Assembly (NCBI GenBank): GCA_005502925.1
Contig: SCPD01000024.1
Location: 1-64,000, forward strand
From: Rhizobiales bacterium Y(2018)
GTDB taxonomy: Bacteria > Pseudomonadota > Alphaproteobacteria > Rhizobiales > Aestuariivirgaceae
Direction: 5' to 3'
Length of the DNA stretch: 64,000 nt
This document shows, piece by piece, positions 60,578 through 64,000 of the stretch (positions are counted from its first letter, which is position 1; each line of letters starts with the position of its first letter). The notes below the pieces were generated by a model, which made no database searches, was not told where the DNA came from, and was given only the letters and a program-made list of their open reading frames with translations. The position numbers were made by a program, and so were the translations under genes.

Positions 60578-61422
60578 CGGAGCACCGGATCGAAGCGTTC
60601 TTTCAGTCCCTCACCGAACTGGCTGAAGGCCAGCACGGTCAGGAACAGAGCGATCATCGGGAAGACCAGCACCCACCAAGCCTGATAGATGATGCCGCGG
60701 CCTTCGGCGATCATGCTGCCCCAGGTTGCCTGATCGGTCGATACCGAGAGATTGACATAGGACAGAATGGCTTCGACGATCACCGCGATGCCCATTTCGA
60801 GCGACAGCAGCACGATGATAGCGGGGAGCACGTTGGGCAGCACTTCGCGCGCCAGGGTGGCGATCGAGGTCAGGCCCATGGCGCGGGCGCTTTCGACATA
60901 GTCCATGCGGCGTTGCTGCATCGTCTCGGCGCGCACCACACGGCAGAAGCGGGTCCAGTCGATGATGGCGATGGCGATGATGACCGACTGAAGGCTCGGA
61001 TTGAGGAAGGCGACCAGCAGGATGGAGAGGAGCACCGGCGGGAAGGCCATCCAGATGTCGACGATGCGCGAGATGATGCGGTCGGTCCAGCCGCCGAAGA
61101 AGCCAGCGAGCAATCCCAGCACCGAACCGAGTAGACAGGCGGCAAGGCCGGCGCCGATGGCGACGAACAGCGCCGGGCGTGCCGCCGAGATCAAGCGCGA
61201 CAGCACATCGCGGCCGAGACTGTCGGTGCCGAGCAGATAACCGGGCTCATGGCCGGTGACCCATGCCGGCGGCAATTTGCCGAGCATGAGATCCTGAGCG
61301 AGGGGATCATGCGGTACGATGAGGGGCGCAAAAATGGCGGCGAGCGCAAAGAATGTCAGCCAGAGGCCCGACAGCCACAAACGCGGGCCGGCTTTCACCC
61401 GGATGACGCGCGCCTCAGCCAT
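60574..61422 (-). CDS. peptide ABC transporter permease (DppC-like)
   Basis: This 282-residue permease has about six helices, with YLLGTDSLGRDVLSRLISAARPAL near residue 75 as the DppC hallmark and a coupling loop YVESARAMGLTSIATLAREVLP. The ATG at 61422 has GAGG seven bases upstream and overlaps the partner permease by eight bases; an ATG nine codons earlier is less likely. Confidence 0.9.
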   Translation of the reverse strand: MAEARVIRVKAGPRLWLSGLWLTFFALAAIFAPLIVPHDPLAQDLMLGKLPPAWVTGHEPGYLLGTDSLGRDVLSRLISAARPALFVAIGAGLAACLLGSVLGLLAGFFGGWTDRIISRIVDIWMAFPPVLLSILLVAFLNPSLQSVIIAIAIIDWTRFCRVVRAETMQQRRMDYVESARAMGLTSIATLAREVLPNVLPAIIVLLSLEMGIAVIVEAILSYVNLSVSTDQATWGSMIAEGRGIIYQAWWVLVFPMIALFLTVLAFSQFGEGLKERFDPVLR

Positions 61423-62419
61423 GACGGAGCCTCGGATTGAGCAGTGCATAGCTCAGATCGACGATGAGATTGATGATGACGAAGATCAGCGCGAAGACGA
61501 GGACGATGCCCTGGATCAGCGGCAGGTCGCGGTTGATGACGGCGTCGATCGCCATGTTGCCGAGACCCTCATAGGAGAAAAGCCGCTCGACGATCACCGT
61601 GCCGCCGATCAGGAAGGTGAACTGCACGCCGGCCAGCGTAAGCGTGGGGATCACCGCATTGCGCAAGGCTTCGGAGATCAGCACGCGGGTTTCGGAAAAA
61701 CCCTTGGTACGGGCGAGCATGACATAATCCTGCTGCATCGCCTCTTTCAGCGACGTCTTGAGCAACTGGGCGATGACGGCGGCGAGCGGTAGTGCCAGGG
61801 CCAAAGCCGGCATCAGCATATGGCGCATGAGGTCGAGGAAGATGTCGACGCGCAGGCGCAGGATGCTTTCGATCAGATAGAAGCCGGTGACGAAGGGCAG
61901 ATCGAGAGTCGGCGAGACGCGGCCCGATATGGCGAAGACCGGGATGAGGACGCCGAAAAGCAGAATGAAGGTCAGGCCCCAAAGGAAGTCGGGCATTGCG
62001 AGGCTGGCGCCATTGGCGAGATCGATGCCGGTCTCGACCGCGGTGCCGCGGAAACGCGCGGCGGTGATGGCAAGGGCGCCGCCGAGCGCCATGGCGATGA
62101 GAAGCGCCAAAGTGGCGAGCTCGAGAGTTGCCGGCAGACGGCCGAAGATCAGGCTCATCACGTCCTGGCGGAGCGAAATCGAGGTGCCGAAGTCACCCTG
62201 CAGCGCGCGGCCGAGCCAGATCCAGAACTGGGTCATAATCGGCTTGTCGAGGCCGTAATGGGCGGTCAGCAAAGCGATATCGGCATCGGATGCGCCGGGC
62301 GGCAGCATCATGGCGATGGGATTGCCGGGGACGACCCGCACCAGGATGAAGACGATGAGCGCCACACCGAACAGCGTGACCATCGTTGAGCCGAGGCGGA
62401 TCAGCAGATTTCGGCTCAT
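61415..62419 (-). CDS. peptide ABC transporter permease (DppB-like)
   Basis: This 334-residue permease has the DppB features FILVRVVPGNPIAMMLP near the start, FGTSISLRQDV, and the YVMLARTKGFSETRVLISEALRN coupling region near residue 230. It follows the binding-protein gene after a 62-bp gap that contains a hairpin. Confidence 0.9.
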   Translation of the reverse strand: MSRNLLIRLGSTMVTLFGVALIVFILVRVVPGNPIAMMLPPGASDADIALLTAHYGLDKPIMTQFWIWLGRALQGDFGTSISLRQDVMSLIFGRLPATLELATLALLIAMALGGALAITAARFRGTAVETGIDLANGASLAMPDFLWGLTFILLFGVLIPVFAISGRVSPTLDLPFVTGFYLIESILRLRVDIFLDLMRHMLMPALALALPLAAVIAQLLKTSLKEAMQQDYVMLARTKGFSETRVLISEALRNAVIPTLTLAGVQFTFLIGGTVIVERLFSYEGLGNMAIDAVINRDLPLIQGIVLVFALIFVIINLIVDLSYALLNPRLRHG

Positions 62420-62445
62420 ACTTTTGTGAAACCTTGCAAAGCGGC

Positions 62446-62475
62446 GCGGGAGGGGCGCCGGGGCGCTCCTCCCGC
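62446..62475 (-). terminator. GC-rich hairpin downstream of the peptide-binding protein gene
   Basis: Arms GCGGGAGGGGCGCC and GGCGCTCCTCCCGC pair over 14 bases with one mismatch or wobble and a two-base loop. It begins seven bases after the binding-protein stop, with no clear U-run after it, and probably protects the upstream message and limits read-through into dppB-like. Confidence 0.5.
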
Positions 62476-62481
62476 TTGACG

Positions 62482-64000
62482 TTAGGCCGGCGACATCAGC
62501 GCGGGCAAGAGGGCGCCCGAGACATGCGGCGTGACCTTGACCGACTTGGCATGGATGATCGGCTGCACATATTGCAGCAGCGGAATGACATAACCCTGCT
62601 CGGCGATGTACTTGCTGACCGCCTTCCAGCCCGCGATACGCTTGGTTTCGTCCTTCTCACCCCAGAGCGGGATGATCATGTCGATGAGGTCCTTCGAATC
62701 CCACACCGAATGCGGGCTCGGGCCGAACATGGCGAAGCCGGTCGAGGTGGTCGGGTCACCGATCGCGTTGCCCCAGTTATAGAAAGCGGCCGGCGCCAGC
62801 GTGTCGGCAGCGCGCAATTCGTAATGCTTGGCGATCTCGTAGATCTCGATCTCCGCCTCGATGCCGACCTTGCGCCACATGCCGACAATGGCCTGGATCA
62901 TCTCGTAATCCTTGGGCTTGAAACCCTTGGTGGTCTGGATCTTGAACTTCACCGGCTTGTCGGGCCCGAAGCCGGAGGCGGCCAGCAGTGTTTTGGCCTT
63001 CTCCGGATCGTAGCCGACCTTGATCGAGGCGTCATAGGCCGCATATTGCGGCGTCTCGAGCGTGTCGATCGGAATGCCATAGCCGTTGAGCAGGCGGTCG
63101 ATGATGAGCTGCTTGTCGATGGCGTGATGGGCGGCGAGGCGGACATTCTTGTCGAGCATCACATCGATGTCGTTCAGGAAGATCATGCCGATATCGGAGA
63201 TCGGCGTGGTGATGCCGGCAAGCCCGTCCTTGGCCTTCAAGCGGTCGAACTCGTCATAGGGAATTTCGAGCGTCACCTGCGAGGAACCGGATTCGACCTC
63301 GGCGACGCGGCTCGTCGAATCGGGCACGAATTTGATGATGACGGTTTCGAAAGCAGGCTTGCCGCCCCAGTAGTTCGGATTGGCCTTGAGACGCACGAAA
63401 GCGTTGCGCTCGAACTTCTCCATCATATAGGGGCCGGTACCGATCGGCGCCTTCTCGAAGCCTTCGGCGCCGACCTTCTCGTAATAGGCCTTGGGCAGCA
63501 CATAGCCGGTGAGGAAGGACATCCATTTGAACAGGACCGGCTCGAATTCCTTCACATCGGCGGTGATCTTGTTGCCGTCGACCTTGAAGTTGCCGATCTT
63601 GCTCCACACGAACTGGATCGGATTGCCGGTCTCTGGCTTGCCGGCACGCTCGAGCGACCAGGCGACGTCTTCTGCGGTGAAAGGCGAGCCGTCATGCCAG
63701 GTGACGCCGTCGCGTACTTCCATCTCGACTTTCGTCTTGTCGTCGTTCCAGCCCCATTTGGTGAGGAGGCCGGGCGCGAAGGAGAGATCGGGGTTCTGCG
63801 CGATATACATGTCGAAGACCGACTGATAGATCGCCTGGATGGTCGGGTTCACCGCCGAGGGACCGACCGTCGGGTCCCAGGAGGGCAAATTCACATTATA
63901 GGCAATGGTGAGCTCGGAGCCCTGGGCGGAGACTTCCGCGCCCGGAAATCCGGCTATCAGAGCGGCGCCGCCAAGGGCACCGATTTTCAACAGATCACGC
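62482..64000 (-). CDS. family 5 ABC substrate-binding protein (peptide/nickel type), partial at window edge
   Basis: At least 500 residues are visible; the N-terminus lies outside the window. The first residues seen, RDLLKIGALGGAALIAG, look like the end of a Tat signal. The mature part has LTIAYNVNLPSWDPTVGPSA, VTWHDGSPFTAEDVAWSLERA and IGTGPYMMEKFERN, all standard features of the DppA/OppA family. The ligand is not visible. It is the first gene of the peptide transporter operon. Confidence 0.9.
   Translation of the reverse strand, partial: RDLLKIGALGGAALIAGFPGAEVSAQGSELTIAYNVNLPSWDPTVGPSAVNPTIQAIYQSVFDMYIAQNPDLSFAPGLLTKWGWNDDKTKVEMEVRDGVTWHDGSPFTAEDVAWSLERAGKPETGNPIQFVWSKIGNFKVDGNKITADVKEFEPVLFKWMSFLTGYVLPKAYYEKVGAEGFEKAPIGTGPYMMEKFERNAFVRLKANPNYWGGKPAFETVIIKFVPDSTSRVAEVESGSSQVTLEIPYDEFDRLKAKDGLAGITTPISDIGMIFLNDIDVMLDKNVRLAAHHAIDKQLIIDRLLNGYGIPIDTLETPQYAAYDASIKVGYDPEKAKTLLAASGFGPDKPVKFKIQTTKGFKPKDYEMIQAIVGMWRKVGIEAEIEIYEIAKHYELRAADTLAPAAFYNWGNAIGDPTTSTGFAMFGPSPHSVWDSKDLIDMIIPLWGEKDETKRIAGWKAVSKYIAEQGYVIPLLQYVQPIIHAKSVKVTPHVSGALLPALMSPA

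Overview
The window is chromosome-like DNA of high GC content and almost fully coding. It looks like an alphaproteobacterium of the Hyphomicrobiales (Rhizobiales). The evidence is the dense packing of ABC transporter operons with Tat-type binding-protein signals, a C-P lyase (phn) operon carrying the DUF1045 gene, an ehu/eut ectoine-type cluster, a cco (fix) oxidase operon, and dispersed palindromic repeats of the RIME type and the 'TTCTCCCGC...GCGGGAGAA' type seen in this order. No tRNA, rRNA, CRISPR array or transposase was found. The species cannot be named from the sequence alone.

Layout. 1-7.3 kb: a branched-chain-amino-acid-type ABC operon (livH-M-binding protein-G-F) ending in a 3-hydroxyisobutyrate-dehydrogenase-like gene, preceded by an FAD monooxygenase. 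7.3-9.6 kb: a lytic transglycosylase and a diacylglycerol-kinase-like lipid kinase. 9.6-16.2 kb: a probable inserted segment with an extra beta-ketoacyl-ACP synthase, a TetR regulator and an RND efflux pair, flanked by two directly repeated 84-bp copies of the 3' end of an aldose-epimerase gene. 16-21 kb: a sugar ABC operon (SDR dehydrogenase, binding protein, two permeases, mutarotase) without its own ATPase. 21.6-22.9 kb: an MscS channel behind a possible 24-codon leader. 23.4-34.4 kb: a complete phosphonate uptake and C-P lyase region (phnGHIJKL, then phnC-D-E-DUF1045-phnM-phnN-acetyltransferase) with Pho boxes in front of phnG and phnC. 34.4-41.4 kb: ccoNOQP, two small membrane genes, ccoI and ccoS, behind an FNR/FixK-type box. 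41.7-45.3 kb: a Crp/Fnr regulator, pseudoazurin, NnrS and copper nitrite reductase. 45.4-50.6 kb: a TetR regulator and a PotDBCA-like ABC operon with a metallo-beta-lactamase-fold hydrolase. 50.6-58.9 kb: a divergent ehuBCDA-GntR / eutB-eutC-doeA-M24 cluster. 58.9-64 kb: a Dpp/Opp-type peptide ABC operon whose binding-protein gene runs off the window.

How it works together. The window describes a nutrient-scavenging soil or plant-associated cell. It can take phosphorus from phosphonates under PhoB control. It can respire at low oxygen with cbb3 oxidase and reduce nitrite to NO with NirK fed by pseudoazurin, and it can consume ectoine-like cyclic solutes as carbon and nitrogen. The most interesting points are the duplicated gene end bounding the efflux/fabF segment, the DUF1045 2H-phosphoesterase as a stand-in for the absent PhnP, the variant eut cluster with two metal-site-less M24 proteins, the cco operon lacking ccoG and ccoH, and hairpins placed directly behind three binding-protein genes.
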